The notes under the pieces: model-generated
Told to the model about the DNA's origin: nothing
Seen by the model: only the letters and a program-made list of their open reading frames with translations
The model's database searches: none
Made by a program: the position numbers and the translations under genes
Part shown: positions 27,463-36,511 of the stretch, one piece after another
Layout of the letters: every line of letters begins with the position of its first letter
How positions within the stretch are numbered: the stretch's first letter is position 1
Assembly: GCF_916618915.1 (NCBI RefSeq)
Contig: NZ_CAKAKE010000001.1
Location: 1,984,001-2,048,000, forward strand
Reading direction: 5' to 3'
Source: Stenotrophomonas sp. Marseille-Q4652
Lineage (GTDB): Bacteria > Pseudomonadota > Gammaproteobacteria > Xanthomonadales > Xanthomonadaceae
DNA: 64,000 nucleotides

Positions 27463-28661
27463 CCACACACTCCGGCATAGACCGCTTCGAGCTGGTCAGC
27501 CGAGCGCTGCCAGTCGTGTTGTTCGCACACATAGCCACGCGCGGCCACCGCCAGCCGTGCCGCCTGCGCCGGATCGGCCTGCAGTTCGACCATCGCCCGC
27601 GCCAGTCCTTCGGCATCGGCGGCCAGGCGGCAATGCACGCCATCGCTGACCGCCAACCCGGAGACGGCCTGCGCGGTCGCCACCAGCGGCAGTCCGGCGG
27701 CCATGGCCTCGATCACCTTGAGCTTGGAGCCGCCACCATCGCGCAGCGGGGCGACGAACAGGCTCGAGCGCGCCTGCTCGACCGCCAGCTCGGGCACGTA
27801 GCCGATCCAGTCGATGCGCGGATCACGCCAGCGCTGCGCCCACTGCGGCGGCAGCGCGTGGCCGCACAGGGCAATGCGCAGCCGTGGCGCCTGGGCCCAG
27901 GCCCGTGGCATCACTTCGTCCAGCAGCCACTGCACCGCATCCACGTTCGGCGGGTATTCGAAGTTGCCGACGAACAACGCGCGCGCGGCGTGCAGGTCCG
28001 GCTGCACCACGGCAAGCGCCCCGGTATCACTGCCGTTGACGACCACCGCCACCGGGCTGGCGGCCATCGCGGCGAACACACGTGCATCGTCGGCCGTCAT
28101 CGCCACCACGTGGTCGGCCTCGCCCAGCACCTTGCGCTCCCAGCGGCGGTAGCGACGCCGGTCGTGCCCGGCAAGGCTGCGCAGCGGCCACGGCAAGCGC
28201 GCATAGGTGACCGCGGCCAGTTGTGATTCGACGTTGTGCTCGGTCAGCACCAGCGGCGCACGTCGCCGGCGCAGTGGCTCGCGGCACGGCTGGTAGGTGT
28301 AGGAGTGCTCGACCTGGATGACATCCCAGTCCTGCTCGAGCAGTCGTTCCAGCTGCTGCGACAGCGCCGGCGCGTGGCCGTTGACGGTGGCCAGCAGCGG
28401 CAACGGCGACACCAGCCCGTGCCACAGCGTGCGTGCCGAGCGCAGCGGTCGCCGCGGCAGCACCACCAGCTTCTCCAGCAGCGGCTCCAGTCGCGCGGCG
28501 GTCTCCGCATCCAGCGGCGTCTTGGACTGCACCACCAGGGTGATGCGGTGGCCACGCGCGGCCAGGCAGCGCAGCAGGTGGTACTGGCGCAGCTTGCCGC
28601 CGCTGGTGGTCGGCCACGGCAGGTACGGCATCACCCACAGCAGGCGCAGCGGACGCTTCAC
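27459..28661 (-). CDS. Glycosyltransferase family 4
   Basis: Second GT-B glycosyltransferase of the operon, 400 residues. The N-terminal domain starts RLLWVMPYLPWPTTSGGKLRQYHLL; the C-terminal domain has VGNFEYPPNVDAVQWLLDEV and a GGSKLKVIEAMAAGLPLVAT donor site. This arrangement resembles the PEP-CTERM/exosortase-type GT4 subgroup. GTG at 28661 overlaps the hydrolase stop as GTGA. No exosortase gene is seen here. Confidence 0.87.
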   Translation of the reverse strand: MKRPLRLLWVMPYLPWPTTSGGKLRQYHLLRCLAARGHRITLVVQSKTPLDAETAARLEPLLEKLVVLPRRPLRSARTLWHGLVSPLPLLATVNGHAPALSQQLERLLEQDWDVIQVEHSYTYQPCREPLRRRRAPLVLTEHNVESQLAAVTYARLPWPLRSLAGHDRRRYRRWERKVLGEADHVVAMTADDARVFAAMAASPVAVVVNGSDTGALAVVQPDLHAARALFVGNFEYPPNVDAVQWLLDEVMPRAWAQAPRLRIALCGHALPPQWAQRWRDPRIDWIGYVPELAVEQARSSLFVAPLRDGGGSKLKVIEAMAAGLPLVATAQAVSGLAVSDGVHCRLAADAEGLARAMVELQADPAQAARLAVAARGYVCEQHDWQRSADQLEAVYAGVCG

Positions 28662-29992
28662 CACTGCAGCACCTGCAGCTGGGTGGTCACCGGCAGTTGC
28701 AGCTGGCCATCGCTGGCCAGTACCGCCTCGCGGCGGTTGCCCAGGATGTCGTGCAGCCAGCCGCGTTCGACACCCGCAACGGTGACCTGCCCCGGGGTGC
28801 CGCCCCAGTACATCCACAGGTTGCGGCCGTCAGCGGTGCGCCAGCTGATCGATATCAGACCTTCCGGCGGCGCCTGCACCGACGGGCCCTGGCCCGGCAG
28901 CAGGCTGGGACCGGTCACCGCCAGCAGCCGCTGCAGCGCGAGATAGGCAGGCTTGGGCCGGGCCTGTTCGTCGAGCAGCCCATAGCGGCGATCACGCGGA
29001 CTGGCGCGCTCGTCCAGATCGCTGAGCGCGAACAGGAACACCTTGTCGTAATCCAGCGCGGCCATCAGTGCCAATCGCCGCAACACGTAATCGGCCTGGC
29101 CGAGCTCGCCGACCAGCGCCTGTTCCTCGACCGGGCCGTCATAGCTGGACCAGCCCCATTCGTCGGCCCATATCTCGCGCGCGCCAAAGGCGCGCAGGGC
29201 GGCGTTGCCCTGGCGGGCGCGGGCGATGAAGTCCAGTTCCTTGGGGTCATCGCCCTCGGGGTACTGCGAGTACGGGTGGTAGGCGGTGACGATGTCCAGT
29301 TCGTAGAGTCCGCCGGCGGCCAGCGCCGGGATCATCAGTTCGCCACCACGGGTAGGCATCTGGCTGTAGTACGCCATTCCGCCCAGCACGATCTTGCGGC
29401 CCGGCACCTGCGCCTGCATCGCGTGGTAGCTGGCCAGCAGCAACTGGCCGTAGGCCGCCGGGTCCTCGCGCGGACGCCAGAACGCGGGCAGGTTGGGTTC
29501 GTTCCAGACCTGCCAGGCGGCGACCTGGGGATAGCGCCTGGCCAGTTCCACCAAGGCCTGCGCATAGGCCTGCGGGTCGCGCGGCGGGTACTGGTCAGGG
29601 GTCGGGCTGCCGGGCGGCGCGGAGGTGGCGTGCGGCGCCGAGCCCACCAGGTAGACCTCGGCCTTGAGTCCGCGCGCGGCGATCTCGGCCATCATCGGGT
29701 CGAGCACGTCCCAGCGCCACTGCCCCGGCTGCGGCTCGATCGTGTCCCAGTGCAGGTCGATGCGGACCCAGGACAGGCCCAGTGCCTGCAGCCGGTCCAG
29801 CTGCCGCGTCTGGCGCGCGGTATCGAACCAGAGCAGGTGCGCGTTGACGCCGAGGAAATCGCCCCACACCACCTCGCGTCCGGGTACCAGGCCGACCGGT
29901 TCCCGGGCCTGGCTGCTGCAGCCGCCAAGCAGCAGCAACCAGCCACCAAGCAACAGCGTGGCCACGCCACGCAGTACGTTTCCACCGATCAT
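28658..29992 (-). CDS. Glycoside hydrolase lipoprotein, clan GH-A (GH39-like)
   Basis: Exported lipoprotein (lipobox LGGC, Cys25) with a single (beta/alpha)8 hydrolase domain. Residues: acid/base Glu165 in VWNEPNLPAFW, candidate nucleophile Glu278 in IWADEWGWSS, and WVRIDLHWDTIEPQPGQW near the N terminus. The 444 residues fit beta-xylosidase/GH39 enzymes. Its place inside the synthesis operon, coupled by overlaps on both sides, suggests it trims or edits the polymer in the periplasm or at the outer membrane, as AlgL or PslG do in other systems. That role is inference. Confidence 0.82.
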   Translation of the reverse strand: MIGGNVLRGVATLLLGGWLLLLGGCSSQAREPVGLVPGREVVWGDFLGVNAHLLWFDTARQTRQLDRLQALGLSWVRIDLHWDTIEPQPGQWRWDVLDPMMAEIAARGLKAEVYLVGSAPHATSAPPGSPTPDQYPPRDPQAYAQALVELARRYPQVAAWQVWNEPNLPAFWRPREDPAAYGQLLLASYHAMQAQVPGRKIVLGGMAYYSQMPTRGGELMIPALAAGGLYELDIVTAYHPYSQYPEGDDPKELDFIARARQGNAALRAFGAREIWADEWGWSSYDGPVEEQALVGELGQADYVLRRLALMAALDYDKVFLFALSDLDERASPRDRRYGLLDEQARPKPAYLALQRLLAVTGPSLLPGQGPSVQAPPEGLISISWRTADGRNLWMYWGGTPGQVTVAGVERGWLHDILGNRREAVLASDGQLQLPVTTQLQVLQW

Positions 29993-31152
29993 CGATGCAC
30001 CTCCAGGACATGATTGAACAGACCGGCGAAGTGGCCGGCCACCTGGTCCCAACGGCGCTGCTCCCCGAGTGCGGCCGCCTGCCCTGCCCAGCGCGACACG
30101 CGCGTGGGCTCGTCGATCAGGCGGGTGATGGCCGCGGCCATCGCCTGTACATCGTCCTGTGGCACCACCTGGCCATTGCCTTGCGAGAGCTCCTCGGCGA
30201 AGGCGCGGGTATCGGTGGCCAGCACGCCACGACCACAGGCATGGGCCCAGGACAGCGCGCCACTGGTACCGCACATGCGCCCGAGCAGGCGGATCCGCCA
30301 CGACTGCCGGTAAGGCAGCACCATCACGTGGTGGGCCTGGATGCAGTCGACGATGCGCGCGGCAGGCAGGTCCAGCTCCCAGCGCAGGCGGTCGCCGATG
30401 CCCAGCCCGGACGCCAGCGCCTGCAGCTGGGCCAGGTAGTCACCGCCTCCTGCAAAGGTCAGCTCCGGTGCGGTGCCGCCGGCCAGGGTCAGGCGCACGG
30501 CCGCGCGTGGACGCGCGGCCACGACCTTCGCCAGCGCCCGCAGCAGCATCTCGATGCCCTTGCCCGGATAGATGAAGCCGAAGTACAGCAACTGCAGCGT
30601 GTCCCCGGCTGGCAGCGCAACCGGCGTGACCTGTGGATTGCCATGGGCGATGCAGTGGACCCGGCTGCGCTCCACGCGCATGCGCCGCGCCAGCTGGTCG
30701 GCACCGGTGCCGGTGAGGGTGACCAGTGCGGACAGGCCGCGCGCCAACCGGCGTTCGCGGCGCAGCGTGGCGCGGTCGGTGGCCAGCGCGTGCAACTGCG
30801 GCAACGGCCGCGGCCAGCTGCCTATGCGCCGCCCCAGTGCGGACGGTGCCGGGTTGCGCCAGACCAGGCGCTCCGGATCGTGCACGGTGGCCGTCAGCCG
30901 CGGCCCGGTCGGCCGCGCCTGCAGTTGCTCCAGGTGCAGGAACTCGCGGGCGCGGCCGCCCCCGAGCTCGGCATGGACCAGGTCCACCTGCTTCCAGAAC
31001 CCGTCATGCGCTGCCGGCCAGTGGCCGTCCGCATCCTGCGGCGGCACCACGACCTCCACCCCGCGTGCAGCCATCGCCGCGCGCCAGGCGCCGGCGTAGT
31101 CGGCAATACCGCTCTGCACGGGCGGCAACGGGGCAAGCAGCGCGATCCTCAC
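29989..31152 (-). CDS. Glycosyltransferase family 4
   Basis: Third GT-B glycosyltransferase, 387 residues, starting MRIALLAPLPPVQSGIADYA. The C-terminal half has LLYFGFIYPGKGIEMLLRAL and a divergent donor site (CGTSGALSWAHACGRGVLATDT) in place of the usual EGFGL-type motif. GTG at 31152 follows the upstream TGA with no gap. Member of the exopolysaccharide operon. Confidence 0.85.
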   Translation of the reverse strand: MRIALLAPLPPVQSGIADYAGAWRAAMAARGVEVVVPPQDADGHWPAAHDGFWKQVDLVHAELGGGRAREFLHLEQLQARPTGPRLTATVHDPERLVWRNPAPSALGRRIGSWPRPLPQLHALATDRATLRRERRLARGLSALVTLTGTGADQLARRMRVERSRVHCIAHGNPQVTPVALPAGDTLQLLYFGFIYPGKGIEMLLRALAKVVAARPRAAVRLTLAGGTAPELTFAGGGDYLAQLQALASGLGIGDRLRWELDLPAARIVDCIQAHHVMVLPYRQSWRIRLLGRMCGTSGALSWAHACGRGVLATDTRAFAEELSQGNGQVVPQDDVQAMAAAITRLIDEPTRVSRWAGQAAALGEQRRWDQVAGHFAGLFNHVLEVHR

Positions 31153-33135
31153 TCAGTGGACCCCCAGCCAGCGGCCGGCACGGCCCCACACTCGCTGCGG
31201 GATCTCGTAGACGCGGCGGTTGAGCACGATGCCATCGGCCCGGCCCAGCGCGCCCCGCAGGGTGGCCAGCGCGTTCTCCACCGCCGGCACCGTGGTGCGG
31301 CGCGCCTGCACCACCAGCACCACGAAACCACAGTCACGCAGCGCCAGCAGCGCGCCTTCCTGGCTGAGCGGCGGCGCGGCACGCACCACCACCTCGCCCG
31401 GGCCGGCCACGCAGCCGTCTCCGTCGACCACGGCGTGGCCATTGCGCGCGAGCATCTGCCGCAGGTGGGCGGCGACGAAACGCACGCCCTCGCCGCACTG
31501 ATTGGAGGTCAACCCGATGGTCAGGCCGGAGCTGGCGACCTGTGCCAGCGGCAGCCTGCAGTACAGCCGCAGCAACCCGGCGCGCAGCGCTGCGGCATCG
31601 GTGCCGGGATCAAGCTCGGGCAGTGTGGCCAGCACCGGGACGCCGAAGGTCGGCTCGATGCGACCACCATCGTGGATGCGCTGGTCCATGAGGTACAGCA
31701 CGAACACCACGATCGCGGCCACCGCCAGCGCCACCGGCAGCACCAGTGCGAGCATCAGCATGCTCTTGGGGAACACCCGCGAAGGCGTATAGCTGGACTC
31801 GCCGACCAGCGCCACGTTGCTGAGGCGATGGCGGTTGAGGTCGCGGATCACACGGGCACGCAACAGGTAATCGGAGTACTGGGCGAAGGCGCGCTCGGCA
31901 GTGGACAGCTCCAGGCTCAGGCGGGTAAGCGAGGGCTCGGCTGCCATCACCGTCTCGCGCTCCTGCTGCAGCGCCAGTATCTGTGCATCCAGCTCAGCGA
32001 CGTTGGCATCGATCTTGCCCATCGCCACCTGCGCGTCCTGCCGGTCCTGGCGCAGGCGCACGCCCAGGCTGTTGGGCGAGAGGTTGCGCGACCGCACCAC
32101 CATTTCATCCAGCCGCGCGATCTGTTCGCCCAGCTCGAGGATGCTCTGTTCCACGGTCAGCACCGCCGGTGCGCCGGGAGTGTAGGTGCGCAGCAGTTCA
32201 AGGCGCTGCGCCTGCAGGCTGTTGTACTTGAGCTGCAGGTCCTGCCGGGCCGGGTTGAGGCTGATCTCGCGGTCGGTGACCACTTCGCCGTCCACCCGCG
32301 GCAGCTGCCGGTTGGCCACCTGCACGATGCCGGACAGCGCCTGGCGCTGGGCCATGAGGTCGCGGCGCTGGCGGTACAGCTGCTGCAGCTTGTCGGTGAC
32401 ATCGACGATGCGCTGCTCGACGCTGGTCGCATCGATCTCGCGCAACTGCCCGCGCATCTGCCGCTTGAGCGCGGCGATGCTTTCGTTGAGTTCGTTGCTC
32501 TGCGCCATGTAGAAGTCGAACAAAGCGTCGCCGCCGGCGGCCTTGGCGCGCTCGTCAAAGTACGCATCGACCCATGCGCGCGAGATCGCCTGCGCGATCT
32601 GCGGATCGCCCCAGGTCACGCGCATCTCCATCACGTTGGAGCCGGAGTCATGGCCCACGGACAGGCGCTTGGCCATGCGCGCGGCGAGGCGGTCGGCCGG
32701 CGGCGCCGGGTCCATCAGCCGCACCAGCACCAATCCGTCGCGTACTGTCTCCTTGGCCCAGGCAGCGGCCTTGCCAAGCTTGAACTTCACCCGCGCCCAG
32801 CCCCCTTCCGGCGGCACCGAGGACAGTTCCAGGTAGGCCTTGGCCACGCGCTGCATCACTGGCGTGCTGGTGGCCAGCTTCTCCTCGTCCAGCAGCGGGT
32901 CGCGTTGCGGGCTCTGCTGCACGAAGCCCGCTTCCGGCCCCGGCTGCACCGGCAGCTGTACGCTGGCGGTCTCGGTGGGCTTGACCAGCAGCCGCGCGTC
33001 GGAAACGTAACGGCTGGGCAGCAGGAACGCGCCCAGCACCACCACCACGAGCGTGGCCAAGAACGCCCAGCGGAACTCGCGGGAGAAGATGAAAAGCAGG
33101 CGCAGCAGGTCGCGGAAGCCGCGGATCTCGATCAT
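31153..33135 (-). CDS. Polysaccharide copolymerase, GumC/Wzc-like, with degenerate tyrosine-kinase domain
   Basis: Controls chain length and links synthesis to export. The 660 residues have TM1 at about 24-41, a Wzz domain, a long periplasmic coiled coil (about 210-430) and TM2 at about 458-482. A C-terminal domain then looks like a BY-kinase ATP site but reads GLTSNQCGEGVR (541-552), where the Walker A motif would end GEGKS/T. Walker A' is reduced to AVVDGDG and no tyrosine cluster is present at the C terminus. It therefore probably acts structurally, without kinase activity. Coupled to the export lipoprotein gene by ATGA. Confidence 0.87.
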   Translation of the reverse strand: MIEIRGFRDLLRLLFIFSREFRWAFLATLVVVVLGAFLLPSRYVSDARLLVKPTETASVQLPVQPGPEAGFVQQSPQRDPLLDEEKLATSTPVMQRVAKAYLELSSVPPEGGWARVKFKLGKAAAWAKETVRDGLVLVRLMDPAPPADRLAARMAKRLSVGHDSGSNVMEMRVTWGDPQIAQAISRAWVDAYFDERAKAAGGDALFDFYMAQSNELNESIAALKRQMRGQLREIDATSVEQRIVDVTDKLQQLYRQRRDLMAQRQALSGIVQVANRQLPRVDGEVVTDREISLNPARQDLQLKYNSLQAQRLELLRTYTPGAPAVLTVEQSILELGEQIARLDEMVVRSRNLSPNSLGVRLRQDRQDAQVAMGKIDANVAELDAQILALQQERETVMAAEPSLTRLSLELSTAERAFAQYSDYLLRARVIRDLNRHRLSNVALVGESSYTPSRVFPKSMLMLALVLPVALAVAAIVVFVLYLMDQRIHDGGRIEPTFGVPVLATLPELDPGTDAAALRAGLLRLYCRLPLAQVASSGLTIGLTSNQCGEGVRFVAAHLRQMLARNGHAVVDGDGCVAGPGEVVVRAAPPLSQEGALLALRDCGFVVLVVQARRTTVPAVENALATLRGALGRADGIVLNRRVYEIPQRVWGRAGRWLGVH

Positions 33136-33914
33136 GGCTGTACCAGGTCGTTGGAGTTGATGCGGTACTCGGGTTCGTTGATCTGGTAGTTCACCCCCAG
33201 CCCCACGCCCCGGAACAACAGCAGCTGGGTGACGTACATGTCCACCCGCTGGATTGCATTGCCGATGCGCGAGCTCGGCACGAACACCAGGTCTCCGCGC
33301 TGCAACCGCACTGGCGGCCGGCCGTTGTTGCTGCTGGCGAGCATGTCGGCGTAGTCGAAGAAGTAGATCTGCTGCGTGCCCTGCGCGTCCTCGCGCACCA
33401 GCGCCACGCGCCGCGCATCAGCCGTGGGCAGTACCCCGCCGGTGGCGGTGATGGCCTGGGCTACGGTGGAATGTGAGGCCAGCTCGAACGCACCCGGGTT
33501 GCGCACCGCACCGCCGACGAACACGCGGTTGCCCGGCGCCTCGGCGATGTTGATCGTCACCCGCGGGTAGCGGTAGATCGTAGCCAGCCCTTCGCTGATG
33601 TGCACGGCTACGTCCTCGGGGGTGCGTCCGGCCACCGGCACGGTACCCAGGTGCGGATAGGCGATCATCCCGTCCGGCCGCACCGTGAACAGTGTGGCCT
33701 CGTCGCGTTCGGCCGGCGACTGCGCGTCGCGCACGATGCGCAGCGTATCGCCGGCATGGATCAGCACCTGCGGCGGCGGCAACTGCTCCGGCGCGAACGT
33801 GGCCAGCTGGCGCCCGGAAATCTCCTTGCCGGGCGGCAGCCGCACCACGTTGGGCGTGCAGCCGGTACACAGCAGCAACAGGGCCATGGCCCCGGTCAAC
33901 AACCTCACCATCAT
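33132..33914 (-). CDS. Polysaccharide export lipoprotein, GumB/Wza-like
   Basis: Outer-membrane export channel component for the polymer. The 260-residue product has a lipoprotein signal (CTGC, Cys19), the poly-export domain (GDTLRIVRDAQ..., PDGMIAYPHLGTVPVAGRTPEDVAV) and a SLBB domain (VFVGGAVRNPGAFELASHSTV). Shorter than E. coli Wza, as GumB is, and probably without the C-terminal amphipathic helix. ATG 33914 overlaps the upstream stop as ATGA. Confidence 0.9.
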   Translation of the reverse strand: MMVRLLTGAMALLLLCTGCTPNVVRLPPGKEISGRQLATFAPEQLPPPQVLIHAGDTLRIVRDAQSPAERDEATLFTVRPDGMIAYPHLGTVPVAGRTPEDVAVHISEGLATIYRYPRVTINIAEAPGNRVFVGGAVRNPGAFELASHSTVAQAITATGGVLPTADARRVALVREDAQGTQQIYFFDYADMLASSNNGRPPVRLQRGDLVFVPSSRIGNAIQRVDMYVTQLLLFRGVGLGVNYQINEPEYRINSNDLVQP

Positions 33915-34837
33915 TGGCTCCCCTTCCAGTAGCCCGGGAACATGCTGACCCGGCGTTTGATTGATGCTGGCAACCAGCGCTCGAGATGCCCGAGGCGATA
34001 GCCAGCCAGCTTGGCGGCGGTGCGTACCAGCACCTCGCCGGCGCGCCGACGGCGTCCGGCAGCGGCCAGCGCGGCCAGCTCCGAGCGCACGAAGCGCAGG
34101 CCCTCGCCACCAGCGCTGCCAAAGCTGCGCGCGATCCAGCGCTCGCGGCTGTAGAACACGCCGATGTCGAAGTAACGGCGCATTTCTTCCAGCACCCGGT
34201 AATCGTGCGAATGCCAGGCCTGGGCCTCGGCGACGTAGGCGACCTGGTAGCCGGCCAGCAGCATGCGTCCGGCGACGTGCGCGTCCTCGCTGCCGATCAC
34301 GTCGCGCGGGAAGCCACCGACCTCCTGCAGCGCGCTGCGGCGGTAGGCGGCGAACGCGTCGGAACTGAAGCAGGTCTTGATGCCCAGCTCGCCGGCGTCC
34401 TCCATGCGCTTGGTACGCGAACGCGGCGGATAGTTGAACTGGCGGCCGTGCGCGGCCAGCAGGTCGGCGCCAGGGTGCGGTAGCTGGCGGCCGTAGGCCA
34501 CCCCGTTGCGCGGATCGGCCAGCAGGCCCTCGACCAGCCGGCGCAACGCATCCGGTGGCACCGGCACCGCGTCCTGGGTGAGGTACACCAGCACGTCGGC
34601 ATCGACCTGCTCGGCGGCCCACTGGCGGGTCCCGCCGTGGTTGAACTGCGAGGCGGGAATGGCCAGCACGCGCGCGCCGAAGCCGCGCCAAAGCTCCGGG
34701 CTGCCGTCGGAGGACTCGCTATCCACCACCAGCCACTGCGCCGGCTGAAGGTCCTGCGCACGCAGTGCCGGCAACAGCCGCTGCATATGGGCACGGCCAT
34801 TGCGCACCGGGATGATCACGGCCACCCGCGGCTGCAT
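33911..34837 (-). CDS. Glycosyltransferase family 2
   Basis: GT-A inverting glycosyltransferase, 308 residues, starting MQPRVAVIIPVRNG. LVVDSESSDGS contacts the nucleotide and YLTQDAVP is in the place of the metal-binding DxD. It resembles rhamnosyltransferases in length and in the HDYRVLEEMRRYFDIGVFY segment. The start shares its A with the upstream stop (TGATG), so translation depends on ribosomes finishing the frameshifted upstream gene. Confidence 0.88.
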   Translation of the reverse strand: MQPRVAVIIPVRNGRAHMQRLLPALRAQDLQPAQWLVVDSESSDGSPELWRGFGARVLAIPASQFNHGGTRQWAAEQVDADVLVYLTQDAVPVPPDALRRLVEGLLADPRNGVAYGRQLPHPGADLLAAHGRQFNYPPRSRTKRMEDAGELGIKTCFSSDAFAAYRRSALQEVGGFPRDVIGSEDAHVAGRMLLAGYQVAYVAEAQAWHSHDYRVLEEMRRYFDIGVFYSRERWIARSFGSAGGEGLRFVRSELAALAAAGRRRRAGEVLVRTAAKLAGYRLGHLERWLPASIKRRVSMFPGYWKGSQ

Positions 34838-36260
34838 CAGTAGGCCGCCTTCATCGACAGGACCGCCGGCACCGTGCGCAGCAGCACATACACATCCAGG
34901 CCCAGCGACCAGTTCTCTATGTAGGCCAGGTCGTACTCGACGCGCTTCTGGATCTTCTCGACCGTTCGGTCTCGCCCCGGTAGCCATAGACCTGGGCCAG
35001 GCCGGTAATGCCCGGCTTGACCTTGTGCCGGGCCACGTAGTTGGCCACTGCCTGCTCGAACGGCAAGTCGGCGGCCTTGGTCGCGGTGGCATGCGGTCGC
35101 GGACCGACCAGCGACATGCTGCCTTCGAGCACGTTGAACAACTGCGGCAACTCGTCCAGGCTGGTGCGGCGGATGAAGCGCCCGACCCGGGTAACCCGCG
35201 GGTCGTCGCTGGTGGTCTGGCGCGCCGCGTCCATGTCGCGCTGGTGGTGGTACATCGAGCGGAACTTGTAAACCTCGATCAGCTGCTGGTTGTAGCCATA
35301 GCGCTTCTGCCGGAACAGCACCGGCCCGCGCGAATCGCACTTGACCGCCACCGCGACCAGCAGCATCAAGGGCGAGAGCAGCAGCAGCGCAATGCTGGCC
35401 AGGACGATGTCCTCCAGTCGCTTGAAGGTCGGCGCCCAGCCCTTGAGCGGCGGTTCGCACACGACCAGCATCGGGATGTCGGCGATCTCGGCCACACGCG
35501 GCATGGCGTAATCGAACGAGTCCATTTCCGGGACGAGGAACACTTCCACCGGCAGGCGGCGCAGCTCGGCGGCGTAGTGCTGGTTGCGGCGCGAGGCGGT
35601 CATTGGCAGCGCCACCAGCACCTGGTCGACCTGGTTGTCGCGGATCAGCCGCTCCAGCTCGTGGAAATCGCCCAGCAACTGCGCATGCAGGTCCACGTCC
35701 AGGCGTTCGGGTGCGCGATCATCGATGAAACCCAGCAGCCCCGAGCCGATCTCGCCATTGCGCAGCATGCGTTCGGCGAGCAGGCGGCCGTTGCGGGTCG
35801 CGCCCAGGATCACCGAGCGACCGACGAAATAGCCGCGACCCATCAACCGCGCGAACACGGCCAGGATCACCATGCGCCCGACCACCAGCAGCAGCGCGGT
35901 CAGCGTGTACCAAGCCATGGCCATCCCCAGCGAACCCTGCGAGGCGGGCACGAACACCGAATGCAGCAGCAGCACCAGGCCAAAGGTCGCCGACCACGCC
36001 AGCAGCATCCGCCGCAACTGCAGCTGGTTGGTGAACATCTGCCGCCCATACACCCCGGTCACGCCGAAGGCCAGCACGCAGACCACGCCGGCCATTACAC
36101 CCAGCACCATTGGCTGCTGGTCACCGGCGTGGAAGTCCAGGGTCAGCGCAGCCGGGAGGGCGGCGACGAGGAAATGGTAGAGGCGCGCCAGCAGCCGCGC
36201 CCAGAGGATCACGGACGGCGCGGCACGCGATAGCGGTACATCCTGATGCAACAGGCGCAT
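34837..36260 (-). pseudogene. Undecaprenyl-phosphate sugar-1-phosphate transferase, GumD/WbaP-like, frameshifted near its 3' end
   Basis: Would start repeat-unit assembly by putting the first sugar-phosphate on undecaprenyl phosphate. The first 432 codons are intact: membrane segments, a nucleotide-binding-like middle domain ([17 protein letters not shown]), then the catalytic domain ([47 protein letters not shown]). At about 34964 one base is missing, so the written frame ends after 15 unrelated residues (447 in total). The conserved tail ([19 protein letters not shown]...SMKAAY) continues in the next frame to 34837. Restored length is 474 residues. May be a real mutation, a sequence error or recoding. 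Confidence 0.85.
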
Positions 36261-36401
36261 GGGTTCGCTCGGACGGATGGTGTCGAATCGGCAACCCGCC
36301 CGGCGCGCCGGATTCGACGCGACGACATTGGCTTGCCCCCTACAAACCAGGACTGCTACAGCTTTACCCCGGCATATTCCACACTTTTTTTGTGCGACGC
36401 G

Positions 36402-36430
36402 TCAATAAACGACTTTGGGAGGCTTGTCAA
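36402..36430 (-). promoter_or_regulatory. Candidate promoter of the exopolysaccharide operon
   Basis: Minus-strand TTGACA (36425-36430) and TATTGA (36402-36407) with 17 bp between, 142 bp upstream of the first operon gene in the AT-richer stretch 36340-36440. The rest of 36261-36511 shows no gene. Confidence 0.45.
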
Positions 36431-36511
36431 AACCGGCACGAAGGTGTGGCAGACCGAAACGCGGACACGTCGTACGCGGCGGCCCGTCCGGGGAACAGGG
36501 AGCCAGGGAAC

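Noticed and set aside
27459..28661. GT4 of the PEP-CTERM type, considered as a sign of an exosortase system
   Set aside because: No exosortase, PEP-CTERM substrate or associated kinase gene is present in the window.
28658..29992. The hydrolase considered as a glycosyltransferase or cellulose synthase subunit
   Set aside because: It has a lipobox and GH-A catalytic glutamates, and no nucleotide-sugar binding motif.
29995..33189. A 1064-codon plus-strand open frame across the exopolysaccharide operon
   Set aside because: Low-complexity Gln/His/Arg/Ala translation opposite genes with clear family motifs; a shadow frame of GC-rich coding DNA.
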